Source of the DNA: Candidatus Paracaedibacteraceae bacterium
Lineage (GTDB): Bacteria; Pseudomonadota; Alphaproteobacteria; Paracaedibacterales; Paracaedibacteraceae
NCBI GenBank assembly: GCA_019459505.1
Contig: JAIBEV010000172.1
Location: 1-50,733 of the forward strand
Length of the DNA stretch: 50,733 nucleotides
Reading direction: 5' to 3'
Shown here: piece by piece, positions 18,475 to 26,942 of the stretch
Layout of the letters: every line of letters begins with the position of its first letter
Numbering within the stretch: position 1 is the stretch's first letter
Translations under genes and position numbers: made by a program
Notes under the pieces: model-generated
Database searches by the model: none
The model's input: only the letters and a program-made list of their open reading frames with translations
Told to the model about the DNA's origin: nothing

Positions 18475-20007
18475 ATGGTTAAACGATCCCTTACCACTTT
18501 AGTTTTAAGTTTATTAGTAGGTTCGGCTTTAGCGGTTCAGCATCCGACAATGCCCGAGCCTATCCCTCAAAATCCCGACAATGGAATGGGGCTTACAGAA
18601 GATCCTAGTTTTGATCAGGGCAAAGGTAAGAAAAAGATCCTTGATTTAGTGCGCAAAGGAGTTGTGATTATTGATGTAAAAACTTATGCCAATGTGGAAG
18701 CCAATGAAAGAGTCTCTTGGGCAGGCAGTGGTTTTATTGTTGATAAAGAAAAAGGTATTATCGCCACCAATAAACATGTTGCTGGCGATATGACGGTTAG
18801 TACGTATACGGTTAAATTTGCTGATGGCACGTCGGTCGAAGCGCATCATTTGCCGATGGCAACGCTGGGGGACTATGCCTTTTTAAAGGTTGATCCTGCG
18901 CAATTGCCAAAAACTGCAATTGCTTTAGAATTTGCTACCGCCCCCATTACTGTCAATCAAACAATTTATTCCATGGGAAACTCGGCCCGGGATGAGTTTT
19001 CGACATTTAAGGGAACAGTGTATAGTGTTTATGAAAATTTAGGCCCCTATGGGGAGCAGTCCTTTAGCTTTTCAGGTTTAACAGTTGGCGGCGCCAGTGG
19101 TTCTCCAATTTTTGATGACAATGGTAAAGTGGTGGGTATTGTGTATGGCGGGAAATTTACCTCTGGATCTGGCTTGCCAGCCAGCTATTTAATCGATGCG
19201 CTTCAGGCTATCAAAGAAGACAAGAAACCTCAGATATGGAGTACCGGTGCAATTCCCGGGTATGGAATTATTTCGGATTATGAAAAGGCTGGTATGCTTC
19301 CTAAAGCAGCTGCTGATCAATACAAAGAAAAATTTCCGGACTCCCATAATAAAGTGGCAATTGTCCAAGGGACTGTTAAAGGAACGGCTGCGAGTGAGTT
19401 GTTAGAAGTAGGAGATTTAATTTGGTCTCTAAATGATGAATTAATCGGACCAAACCTTTATCAATTCGAAAAAAGCATTAACATGGCCAGTGGTAAAGAA
19501 GTTAAAATTGAGGTGTATCGCAATGGTAAATTAGTGGAGATAAAATTAACTCCTTATGCTCTAAGTGCTGCTCCTTATGAACGGTTTGTCTCCTTTGGGG
19601 ATGTAACTTGGTTTAGCAATAATGAATTTGTTAAATACTTATTTGGTGAAAAGGAGCCGGGGGTTTTTATTATGGGAATAGGTCAAACTTCCCCCTTTAA
19701 AGCCCTTACCAAAGGTGATCAATTTTCATTTTTTATGGGACCGCGACTCTTTGCTATTCGTGAATTGAATGATAAACCGATTAAATCTCTAGAAGATTTA
19801 GAAAAGGTTATTCCAGAATTAGCTAAGAAGAAAACATTTACCGTGAAATATATTGACTATGGCGGATCAATGGGGCTTGGAAATTTTTCAAGTATGGATC
19901 GACAAGAGCGACGGATCATCATTACATATGCTGGCAAATTTGATTCCCCTAAACTCTATATTTTTAATGAAAAGAGTTTAGAGTGGGATTCAAAAGATAT
20001 TGAGTAA
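18475..20007 (+). CDS. Secreted trypsin-like serine protease with PDZ-like domain (HtrA-like)
   Basis: This is a probable periplasmic or exported protease. ATG 18475 is preferred over the TTG just before it because AGAGG sits eight bases upstream; this gives 510 residues. A Sec signal ends at SALA (17-20). The chymotrypsin-fold triad is visible: His101 in TNKHVAG, Asp133 in LGDYAFLKVD, Ser208 in GGASGSPIF. A PDZ-like region spans about 280-365 (VQGTVKGTAASELLEVGDLIWSLN). The last 140 residues form a further domain, possibly a second, degenerate PDZ (LNDKPIKSLEDLEKV). It could be a DegP-type quality-control protease or an exported virulence factor; the sequence does not decide. Confidence 0.85.
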   Translation: MVKRSLTTLVLSLLVGSALAVQHPTMPEPIPQNPDNGMGLTEDPSFDQGKGKKKILDLVRKGVVIIDVKTYANVEANERVSWAGSGFIVDKEKGIIATNKHVAGDMTVSTYTVKFADGTSVEAHHLPMATLGDYAFLKVDPAQLPKTAIALEFATAPITVNQTIYSMGNSARDEFSTFKGTVYSVYENLGPYGEQSFSFSGLTVGGASGSPIFDDNGKVVGIVYGGKFTSGSGLPASYLIDALQAIKEDKKPQIWSTGAIPGYGIISDYEKAGMLPKAAADQYKEKFPDSHNKVAIVQGTVKGTAASELLEVGDLIWSLNDELIGPNLYQFEKSINMASGKEVKIEVYRNGKLVEIKLTPYALSAAPYERFVSFGDVTWFSNNEFVKYLFGEKEPGVFIMGIGQTSPFKALTKGDQFSFFMGPRLFAIRELNDKPIKSLEDLEKVIPELAKKKTFTVKYIDYGGSMGLGNFSSMDRQERRIIITYAGKFDSPKLYIFNEKSLEWDSKDIE

Positions 20008-20078
20008 AATTTGACTGGTGGTCTCAATAGCTTTACCTTATTCTAAGCGTACGAAATATTCTTTAGAAAGAGATTGCT

Positions 20079-20957
20079 ATGAAAATCAAAACGGCTGTGT
20101 TCCCAGTGGCTGGGCTGGGAACCCGTTTTTTGCCTGCAACTAAGGCAATCCCCAAAGAAATGTTAATTGTCGGGGATCGGCCCTTAATTCAGCATGCGGT
20201 CGAAGAAGCAAAGGCCGCCGGTATTGAGCGCTTCATTTTCGTAACGTCTCAGGGTAAAACTGCAATTGAGGATCATTTTGATACCAATCAGTTATTAGAA
20301 AGAACGCTGGCAAAACGCGATAAAAAAAAGGAACTTGAAAAAGTTCAATCACTGCAATTGGCTCCTGGGGATGCAATCTTTATTCGCCAGCAACAACCGT
20401 TGGGTCTCGGTCATGCTGTATGGTGTGCGCGTAACCTTGTGGGAAACGAGCCGTTTGCTCTCCTGTTAGCCGATGATATGATTATGGGAGCTGCACCCTG
20501 TATAGCGCAAATGATTGAAGCTTATGGTCAATATGGGCGGGGGAATTATACAGCCGTCATGGATGTAGAGGCGGCGCATGTCTCTCGGTATGGTATTTTA
20601 GATATTGCAGAAGATGACGGCTTTCTCGTGAAAGCGAAGCACGTTGTTGAAAAACCGTCTCCAGCCGAAAGTCCCTCTGGCACCGCGATTGTTGGTCGCT
20701 ATATTCTTGATCCGATGACCTTTGATAAAATTAATATTCATCAGGGGGGGGGAAATAAAGAAATTCAACTCACTGATGCGTTTCGACCGATGATTGATGC
20801 AGGGGTTCCTTTTTATGGTATACGGTTTGCCGGACAACGGTATGATTGTGGGACAAAAGAGGGATGGCTCGAAGCCAATGTGGTCAATGCCTATCATAGT
20901 GATGATATGCAAGAGCATTTACTCAAGACATTGAAGACATTAAAAATTAAAGACTAA
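20079..20957 (+). CDS. galU: UTP-glucose-1-phosphate uridylyltransferase GalU
   Basis: GalU makes UDP-glucose from UTP and glucose 1-phosphate for polysaccharide and glycolipid synthesis. The 292-residue protein has the N-terminal FPVAGLGTRFLPATKAIPKEML motif, the FVTSQGKTAIEDHFD segment, QQPLGLGHAVWCARN, the metal-binding LLADDM, and GYDCGTKEGWLEANV-like C-terminal residues (RYDCGTKEGWLEAN). It is followed after 30 bases by a hexose-phosphate mutase that would supply glucose 1-phosphate, so the two genes form a logical operon. Confidence 0.95.
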   Translation: MKIKTAVFPVAGLGTRFLPATKAIPKEMLIVGDRPLIQHAVEEAKAAGIERFIFVTSQGKTAIEDHFDTNQLLERTLAKRDKKKELEKVQSLQLAPGDAIFIRQQQPLGLGHAVWCARNLVGNEPFALLLADDMIMGAAPCIAQMIEAYGQYGRGNYTAVMDVEAAHVSRYGILDIAEDDGFLVKAKHVVEKPSPAESPSGTAIVGRYILDPMTFDKINIHQGGGNKEIQLTDAFRPMIDAGVPFYGIRFAGQRYDCGTKEGWLEANVVNAYHSDDMQEHLLKTLKTLKIKD

Positions 20958-20987
20958 TAAAATAGACGACCAACGGGGGGCGACGGC

Positions 20988-22361
20988 GTGGCTCAGCATC
21001 AATTTAATCCGCATATCCTGCGTGAATATGATATTCGGGGAACCATCAACAAGAATTTAAGTTCCGCTGATGCGCTTGAGGTCGGGCGACGCTTTGGTGC
21101 CTGGGTCAAACAACAAGGGGAAAAATTCGTTTGTTTAGGACGAGATGGGCGGCTTTCGTCGCCGGATCTGCATGCGCACTTAACCCAAGGATTAATTGAG
21201 GCGGGTATTACCATCTTAGATATTGGGGTGGGCCCAACTCCGATGCTTTATTTTTCAACCAAAATAACCCCAGCTTTTGCTGGCATTATGATTACGGGCT
21301 CTCACAATCCAAAGGATGATAATGGCTTTAAAATTACCTTAAAGGAAATACCTTTTTTTGGTGAAAGGATTCGCGGATTGGCGAAGCAACCCTTTACTAA
21401 GTCACCTCAGCCTGGGGAGGTTGAGCATATTGATGTACGGTCAAGCTACGTTGAGCGCCTTTTAAAGGATTATGAGTCTCCTAAAAAACGTTTAAAACTT
21501 GCCTGGGATCCGGGGAATGGCGCGGCTGGCGAAATTATTGAATTTCTCATCCAGCATATTGATGCCGAGCATATTGTCATTAATGCAGCCATTGATGGGA
21601 ACTTCCCCAATCACCATCCGGACCCTTCGGTTGAAAAGAATCTTGAACAACTTCGCGCTGTTATTGCTGAGCATAACTGTGACGCTGGTATTGCTTTTGA
21701 TGGGGATGCTGATCGCTTAGGGATTTTAGATCAGCAGGGGCGGGCCTTTATGGGCGATCACTTGTTGATGGTTTTTGCGGCTGATATTTTGCAAAAGCTG
21801 CCTGGGGCTAAAATCATTGGCGATGTGAAGACAAGCCAAGCCTTTTATGAGATGGTCCCTAAGTTAGGGGGACAAGCCCTTATGTGCCGTACGGGGCACT
21901 CCTTTATTAAAGTGATGGCGCAGGCGGAAAAAGCAGCCTTAGCCGGGGAGGTGAGTGGTCATCTCTTTTTTGCGGATAAATATTATGGCTATGATGATGC
22001 TATTTATGCGGCTATTCGCTTTATCAATATTTTGCAAGCATCCGATCAAACCTGTGCGGATCTATATGATCGCTTGCCTCATTATTATTCGACACCAGAA
22101 CTTCGTCTTGACTGTCCCGATGAGCTTAAATTTAAAGTAATCGATGATATGAAAGCTGACTTTAAAGGTCGAGGCTTAAGTTTCTCAGATATTGACGGAG
22201 TCCGTTATGAGAATGAGCAGGGGTGGTGGTTGATTCGAGCCTCCAACACACAACCAGCTCTGGTAGGGCGATGTGAGTCAAAAACCCAAGAAGGGTTAGA
22301 GGCTCTCAAGCAACATTTGAGCATCAGTCTAAAAAAGTTTTATAAGAAAGCAGAATTTTAA
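20988..22361 (+). CDS. Phosphomannomutase/phosphoglucomutase (AlgC/ManB type)
   Basis: The enzyme interconverts hexose 6- and 1-phosphates in the cytoplasm, feeding sugar-nucleotide synthesis. The 457-residue protein starts at GTG 20988 behind a G-rich ribosome site (GGGGGGCG). Domains in order: N-terminal REYDIRG loop (14-20), phosphoserine loop MITGSHNPKDDNG (about 102-114), metal-binding DGDADRLG (about 240-247), the sugar-specificity GEVSGHLFF loop (about 318-326), and the phosphate-binding C-terminal RASNTQPALVGRCES. Both phosphomannomutase and phosphoglucomutase activity are possible; the GEVSGH loop fits the dual-specificity group. It is downstream of galU. Confidence 0.93.
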   Translation: MAQHQFNPHILREYDIRGTINKNLSSADALEVGRRFGAWVKQQGEKFVCLGRDGRLSSPDLHAHLTQGLIEAGITILDIGVGPTPMLYFSTKITPAFAGIMITGSHNPKDDNGFKITLKEIPFFGERIRGLAKQPFTKSPQPGEVEHIDVRSSYVERLLKDYESPKKRLKLAWDPGNGAAGEIIEFLIQHIDAEHIVINAAIDGNFPNHHPDPSVEKNLEQLRAVIAEHNCDAGIAFDGDADRLGILDQQGRAFMGDHLLMVFAADILQKLPGAKIIGDVKTSQAFYEMVPKLGGQALMCRTGHSFIKVMAQAEKAALAGEVSGHLFFADKYYGYDDAIYAAIRFINILQASDQTCADLYDRLPHYYSTPELRLDCPDELKFKVIDDMKADFKGRGLSFSDIDGVRYENEQGWWLIRASNTQPALVGRCESKTQEGLEALKQHLSISLKKFYKKAEF

Positions 22362-22373
22362 AGCAGCAAAGAG

Positions 22374-22568
22374 CTAACCATTTTTATCTTTATTGCATTT
22401 TTCTTGGCAAGCCCTTTTGTATCGAAGGCAATCCATTTCCTCAGCTAAACTATCGCTATTCTTTTTACAAATTAGAAAGCGGGCTTCACAATCCACACAA
22501 CAGTTTATCTCTTTTTCAACCGGACAAATATTGGCTGTCAGAGCAATGAGAAGGGTGGGGATAACCAT
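22374..22568 (-). CDS. Small cysteine-rich protein, probably exported
   Basis: The gene is not recognised. It encodes 64 residues with eight Cys (15, 23, 24, 27, 34, 47, 54, 58) and a hydrophobic N-terminus (MVIPTLLIALTA). The first Cys is not in a good lipobox. The gene is convincing because a perfect AGGAGG stands six bases before its ATG. Dense Cys after a hydrophobic start suggests an exported, disulphide-bonded or metal-binding mini-protein (inference). It converges with the upstream mutase gene, twelve bases away. Confidence 0.6.
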   Translation of the reverse strand: MVIPTLLIALTANICPVEKEINCCVDCEARFLICKKNSDSLAEEMDCLRYKRACQEKCNKDKNG

Positions 22569-22875
22569 GGCTAACCTCCTATCTTATCCCATAAAATAGA
22601 GCATAATCTTGCAAAGTCCACAGTTGTTTTATGTCGATTTCTATTTCTTGTTAACAATAATAAGAGTTTTCTTAAGATAGAACTGGGGCAGGGAGTGTGA
22701 GTGCAATCCCTGCTTAAAGTAACTCTTCGCGCTCATGACTGTCAGGTCCAACCTCTAAGAAATTTTGGCAAATAACTTTCCGTTAGGGAGGCTAGTGTAT
22801 GGCCTTTCGAAAGACGATAAATTTACTATTCTTACGAGTGCTGTTGACTCCCGCAAAGAAATCTATGCTTAAAAA
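22569..22875. other. 307-base gap without an established gene
   Basis: A hairpin GCAGGGA (22688-22694) / TCCCTGC (22707-22713) is present, without a T-tract. A 40-codon frame starts at ATG 22799 behind GGGAGG but runs antisense into the next gene. Another frame (59 to 71 bases apart from it, 22759-22873) reads VYGLSKDDKFTILTSAVDS, which looks like the tail of a decayed protein. No tRNA or known ncRNA was recognised. Confidence 0.35.
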
Positions 22876-23217
22876 TTACTCTGGCACATTAAGTTTTTTT
22901 TCTATGTCTTTTATGTGTTGAGTGATTTTGAATAATCTATTCTCTGATTCAATATAATCATCATGAATTCCTGCGCGTGGGGGCAGTTTGAGTATGCCAT
23001 CGTTGGGGAATTCGGAAGTAAGCGTATCATAATGCTGAACAAAAAGTTTAGCATTGTAAGCTACTTCCTCTTTTTTTTGTTCTTGCAATTTTTTAAGCTG
23101 GGTGGTAAGGGCGTGTCTATCAGACCCTTCGGTTGGGGCATCTTCCATACAGAAGGCAGAGCGCGTCATTAGACTCAGTATTATGGCAATAGCATAGGGA
23201 AAGTAATTTTTTTTCAT
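22876..23217 (-). CDS. Small secreted protein of unknown function
   Basis: The gene is not recognised. The 113-residue product has a Sec signal (KKNYFPYAIAIILSLMTRSAFC) followed by MEDAP. The mature part is charged and mostly helical, with a coiled-coil-like stretch (LTTQLKKLQEQKKEEVAYN) and a second at the C-terminus (LFKITQHIKDIEKKL). GAAAGG lies about ten bases before the ATG. It shares the M-(E/D) residues at the signal-peptide boundary with three other secreted proteins in this window. Confidence 0.6.
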   Translation of the reverse strand: MKKNYFPYAIAIILSLMTRSAFCMEDAPTEGSDRHALTTQLKKLQEQKKEEVAYNAKLFVQHYDTLTSEFPNDGILKLPPRAGIHDDYIESENRLFKITQHIKDIEKKLNVPE

Positions 23218-23708
23218 AAAATATAGTACCTTTCTGAAGAATAAATAATCTAATGCAGTTTACATTAATATTTTAATACGTCAATACTAACATTTTAACA
23301 TCTCAATATTTTCTAGAGAATATGGATGATGAATCAAAAGAAATTAAGAGTGAGTTTTCAAAAATCCCCATAGATAAAGGTGATAAGAATTATTTACAGA
23401 AGAGTGTAAAAAATTAGTTTAAAGAATGTTGATCCTGTGTCCTAAACCGAGACAGTCTCTGGAAGTTCACTCACAATTTTTCTCAGGGGTTCTAGATAAA
23501 TATGTCCTTTCTAAGCAATAATATTACAAAAAAACATGTAAAACATCAATTAGATAACCAAAAAAATGATTTTATACCAAAAAAGTTGCTTACAATTTAA
23601 TTTAAAAATGTTTAGAATTTAATTTAAGATTGATTTGGGTCTTTGCAAATAATTAAGATTTATCTTTGTATCCTGAATCTATGTGCTTGAAATTGAAGGA
23701 GTTTAAGT
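23218..23708. other. 491-base AT-rich intergenic region with direct repeats
   Basis: AATTTAATTTAA occurs twice (23594-23605 and 23616-23627), 22 bases apart or two helical turns, about 85 bases upstream of the coiled-coil gene. A 31-codon frame (23322-23417) without a ribosome site continues a longer open stretch and may be a gene remnant. The region divides the divergent secreted-protein genes, so promoters for both should lie here; none is clear enough to name. Confidence 0.4.
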
Positions 23709-25610
23709 ATGAGAAAAATACAGATCAAAATTTCTGCATCACGCTTGTCGCAGGCCGTATTAGTAGCTGCGTCTCTATCTTGTTTTGGTTTTTCGGGGTC
23801 AGTTAGTGCGGCTGAGACCCCTACACTTGCGGCAACAATTCATGAGAATTTAAGACAGCAAGCCTTAAGCCAGAGTGACTTAGAGTATAAGCAGATTCAA
23901 ATAACAACATTTAAAAAGAATGATTCAAGCACGTTAGTTATTAACGAGCGATCTAAACATAATATAGGTCACCAACAGAATTCACTTAAAGCATACTTGA
24001 AAAAAAGAGATGAGCGGTTTTCAAAGATAAATACGGCTCAAGTAGCGGCACGGACTCTATCTACAGACTTCATTCCTCTGCTTGCTGAGCTGTCATATAT
24101 TTCTTTTAATCATGTTTTTTCTTTTGCAAAAAAAGGAGCTATCTCCATAGACAGTTTAATGTGCGCTGAGGAAACGTGGCTATTAAAGGCGCTTGTGGAC
24201 TATGGAATCGTATCACACGCCTATATATCCCTTTTGCCTGCTAAAGCTGCGGCCCATGATGCTATAATTTTGAAAGAGACGGGAGTATTGAAAGATTCCT
24301 TAATTAAGGAGAAGAAAGCTAAAGAGGATGCTCAAAGCCGTGAGAGAGAAATTCTTGTCGCTGACAGGGAAAAGTTAGAAAGAGAGAAGCAGCTTAGCCT
24401 AAAAGATAAAGAAGAAGCGCAGGGAGAGGATTTAAAACGATCTCATCAAAAAGTTATTGATAAAAAAGATGCAGAATTAAAAGCGATTTCCTTAAAGGAA
24501 GAAAAATTAGAAGCAGACACAAAAGCGGCCTTAAAAGTATTAGATAAAAAATTCGAAGCCGATATCAAGAATTTAGAAAATGCAAAAAAAGCAGATTTAG
24601 AAAAACTTCAGGCTGGATATGCATCATTGTTTAGCGAATTTGGCTTTAAATGGGGAGGCTCCTGGACAAGAGGACGCCGTGAAGATATTAAAGAAATTTT
24701 ATATTTTGATGAATTACTTTCGACGGAATATACTGATTTTTATTCTAAATCCCAATCCACAATGTTGGAGACCTTATTTTCCTTAATCCAGGACGAAGAT
24801 GCTGAACTAAAATATTTAACTTTAAAGGCTGTGCTTGAGTTAGATGATTCAATTTATAACAGGGTTTTACAAAATATAGTTGAACAAAAAAAGCAAACTC
24901 AAAAAGAGTTAGGGGAGGTAGTAGACACCTTTACTGAAAATCTCAGTAAGGCTATCCAGGAGGTTGATTCACCCCCTATCCCCCAAATTGGGGCTGTTGA
25001 AAAGCCAACTCCCACCGCAGAACAATCTAAAGTTGCACAATCTATTGCGCAGGGGTTTGACCCTTCAAAAAAAAAATCGGATGAGTCAACAGTAAATAAC
25101 TCAGGAGATGGGGAGCATGAAGAGGCATCAGTTTTACCCTTAAGTGAGGTGAGTCTGCCACCTGTCTCTTCAGCCGATAAAAAAGCTAGCGAGGAAGAGA
25201 CAAATGTCTCCGCATCGCTAGTCTTAGGAAAGATACCCTCTACACTTTCTTATGTAATTCCGAGTGAAGGAAGTTTATCTCGAGGGAATAATAGAATTTT
25301 TTTTCCTCAACTAAACACCGTTTATCCATCCTTTTCTGATGTCGTCAAGCGGAATGGTCGGCGGCCGTCAGCGCCCTGTTACAGTCCAGACGAGTATAGA
25401 CTTCCCACCTCAACAGATTCTTCCTACCCTGATCGTTCTATCCTAAATATGCCATATCATCAACTCTTTGCAGCAGAAACAACCTTCTCAGGCTCTGCCA
25501 ATAATACTGGAGCCAGCCTAGAATCCGGTAAGGAGCAAAAAAAAAATAAGCGACGGTATTATCACCCCAAGAGAACCCATAGAGTATACAGCGGCAAGCC
25601 AAACGAGTAA
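23709..25610 (+). CDS. Large secreted coiled-coil protein, frame broken at an A10 tract
   Basis: The gene is not recognised. GAAGGAG precedes the ATG. The 633-residue product has a long Sec signal ending near SVSAAE (34-36), a helical domain, a strongly charged coiled coil (about 195-305, KEKKAKEDAQSREREI and following), a second helical domain and a Pro/Ser-rich, low-complexity tail. Two runs of ten A occur in the gene (25067-25076 and 25537-25546). After the second run this frame ends in a short basic tail (KRRYYHPKRTHRVYSGK). The +1 frame instead continues 76 codons into a membrane segment. The intact protein was probably about 690 residues and C-terminally anchored. An active frame may be restored by polymerase slippage at the A tract (inference). 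Confidence 0.75.
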   Translation: MRKIQIKISASRLSQAVLVAASLSCFGFSGSVSAAETPTLAATIHENLRQQALSQSDLEYKQIQITTFKKNDSSTLVINERSKHNIGHQQNSLKAYLKKRDERFSKINTAQVAARTLSTDFIPLLAELSYISFNHVFSFAKKGAISIDSLMCAEETWLLKALVDYGIVSHAYISLLPAKAAAHDAIILKETGVLKDSLIKEKKAKEDAQSREREILVADREKLEREKQLSLKDKEEAQGEDLKRSHQKVIDKKDAELKAISLKEEKLEADTKAALKVLDKKFEADIKNLENAKKADLEKLQAGYASLFSEFGFKWGGSWTRGRREDIKEILYFDELLSTEYTDFYSKSQSTMLETLFSLIQDEDAELKYLTLKAVLELDDSIYNRVLQNIVEQKKQTQKELGEVVDTFTENLSKAIQEVDSPPIPQIGAVEKPTPTAEQSKVAQSIAQGFDPSKKKSDESTVNNSGDGEHEEASVLPLSEVSLPPVSSADKKASEEETNVSASLVLGKIPSTLSYVIPSEGSLSRGNNRIFFPQLNTVYPSFSDVVKRNGRRPSAPCYSPDEYRLPTSTDSSYPDRSILNMPYHQLFAAETTFSGSANNTGASLESGKEQKKNKRRYYHPKRTHRVYSGKPNE

Positions 25611-25779
25611 TGAGGGTGTTTCTGAAGTTATGCCGCCGCAACAACGGAAGAGGGAAGAAATGCCATCCATGAAGGAGGAAATTCCTCCCCAACCAAAAGG
25701 AAATAACCTTTTGCCTAAAACATTAGCAGCAGCAACAGCTGGAGCTATTTTTCTTGCTGCTGTCTCCATGGGAAAATAA
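25547..25779 (+). pseudogene. Out-of-frame C-terminal segment (Pro-rich linker plus membrane anchor) of the preceding gene
   Basis: In the +1 frame after the A10 tract the sequence reads SDGIITPREPIEYTAASQTS, then a Pro/Gln/Glu-rich linker, and ends LPKTLAAATAGAIFLAAVSM-GK at TAA 25777-25779. This frame is closed by a stop just upstream (25519-25521) and has no initiation site, so it is not a separate gene. One A fewer in the run would fuse it to the upstream frame. The hydrophobic, single-Lys end looks like a tail anchor. Confidence 0.7.
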
Positions 25780-25784
25780 AAAAC

Positions 25785-25812
25785 AGGAAGGGAGGATGAA
25801 ACCCTTCCTTTT
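25785..25812 (+). terminator. Intrinsic terminator after the coiled-coil gene
   Basis: AGGAAGGG (25785-25792) pairs with CCCTTCCT (25802-25809) around a nine-base loop, followed by TTT-A. It stands six bases after the stop of the +1 frame, supporting that frame as the real gene end. The next gene's ribosome site is only some ten bases further on. Confidence 0.75.
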
Positions 25813-25830
25813 ACTATAAAGAGGGATCGA

Positions 25831-26901
25831 ATGCTACAGTTAGATAAAAATAAAACCATCGTTTCCAAGAAAAAATTTAACAGAGAGATGGTTGTCCTTT
25901 CAAAAAGTACTTTATTTTACTTATTTTTATTGGCTTCCTCGCACGCAATGGATTATGTAGTAAGCCCCTTGGTGGGTGCAACGGTGACGCCTTACATGAG
26001 TCAAGCTGTGAGTGCGGCCCAGACGTGGCTACAAGAAAATAGTAAAACATTTGATAATGAATTTAATGAAGCCGTGTGTGGGATTAATCGTGATAAATTA
26101 AAGCGGATTATTACCCCCTCTCTTAAAGAATTTGAAAAACAACTTAAAGCTTGCACTCAAATCTGGGGGAATGATATCCCAATTGATTTTACTCAACCTA
26201 TATATGCAACGTTAGCTCAAAGTGCGTTAGTTCAATTACAAAGATATGAACTAGCTCTTATCCACTTAGATTTTATTGAGCATACGAAGGATATATTAGA
26301 GGAGAAAACAGCAGAGCTTTCTAAGCCTCTTATTGTACCGTATGATCCTCGTCGAGTTGGCGGAATTAATGCCCAAGAATTAGAAGGAATGCGCATCAAG
26401 GATATAAAGGATGCTCAAAAGATAATCTATACAATGAAAATGAATTTATGCAGTGCGCTGTACGATAGATATCAATATAAGTGTGAAGGAGGCTTTTTAG
26501 ATAGGTTTGGCAGAAGCTTCGATCGGCATCATGAGAGGGCAAAATTTTGGAATATACAATCCAATTTAGTCGGAAAAGTTTCTGTTCCCAAATGGGCCGA
26601 TATTGTGAATCCTTTCCTTGATAATGATGAGAGTTTAGGGGCGCAATCTGTTAGAAAATGTAGAACTATTTATGAAGTCACAGTTGATTTAATACGGGCA
26701 CGCTTAGAAACACAGATTGGATTGGATAAGCTTGATTATATTACTCAATTAAAAGAACAATTTAAAAATTTATTCCGGGATGAGAGGCATCAATTAACAG
26801 AGACTCTACAAAAACCAAAATTCTTACAGGATTATATTGAATTTTTAAGGGGTCAGGCTGCAGAAAAGCAAAAAATTAATGAAGAAGATGGAAAAAAATA
26901 A
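25831..26901 (+). CDS. Secreted protein of unknown function
   Basis: The gene is not recognised. ATG 25831 has GAGGG upstream, giving 356 residues with a long basic N-region; a second Met (residue 20) would give a conventional signal (VVLSKSTLFYLFLLASSHA, then MDY). The mature part is mainly helical with scattered Cys (about 7), charged C-terminal helices and no recognised catalytic motif. It lies just downstream of a strong hairpin terminator with no room for an ordinary promoter, so it may depend on read-through from the coiled-coil gene. It shares the M-(E/D) boundary signature of other secreted proteins here. Confidence 0.7.
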   Translation: MLQLDKNKTIVSKKKFNREMVVLSKSTLFYLFLLASSHAMDYVVSPLVGATVTPYMSQAVSAAQTWLQENSKTFDNEFNEAVCGINRDKLKRIITPSLKEFEKQLKACTQIWGNDIPIDFTQPIYATLAQSALVQLQRYELALIHLDFIEHTKDILEEKTAELSKPLIVPYDPRRVGGINAQELEGMRIKDIKDAQKIIYTMKMNLCSALYDRYQYKCEGGFLDRFGRSFDRHHERAKFWNIQSNLVGKVSVPKWADIVNPFLDNDESLGAQSVRKCRTIYEVTVDLIRARLETQIGLDKLDYITQLKEQFKNLFRDERHQLTETLQKPKFLQDYIEFLRGQAAEKQKINEEDGKK

Positions 26902-26920
26902 GGGCCATGAGGCCCTTTTA
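26900..26920. terminator. Hairpin terminator between convergent genes
   Basis: AAGGGCC (26900-26906) and GGCCCTT (26911-26917) form a seven-pair stem with loop ATGA, followed by TTTA. It overlaps the stop codon of the secreted-protein gene and precedes the end of lpxC on the other strand. Confidence 0.75.
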
Positions 26921-26942
26921 GCTATCCGATTTCCTACCGTAA

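Noticed and set aside
25700-25779. LPKTL plus hydrophobic tail as a sortase signal
   Set aside because: LPxTG needs Gly at the fifth position, and sortases are unusual in alphaproteobacteria; a simple tail anchor is more likely.
25518-25868. 116-residue frame on the minus strand
   Set aside because: Antisense to the frameshifted membrane-anchor segment; the plus-strand reading fits a signal-to-anchor protein better.
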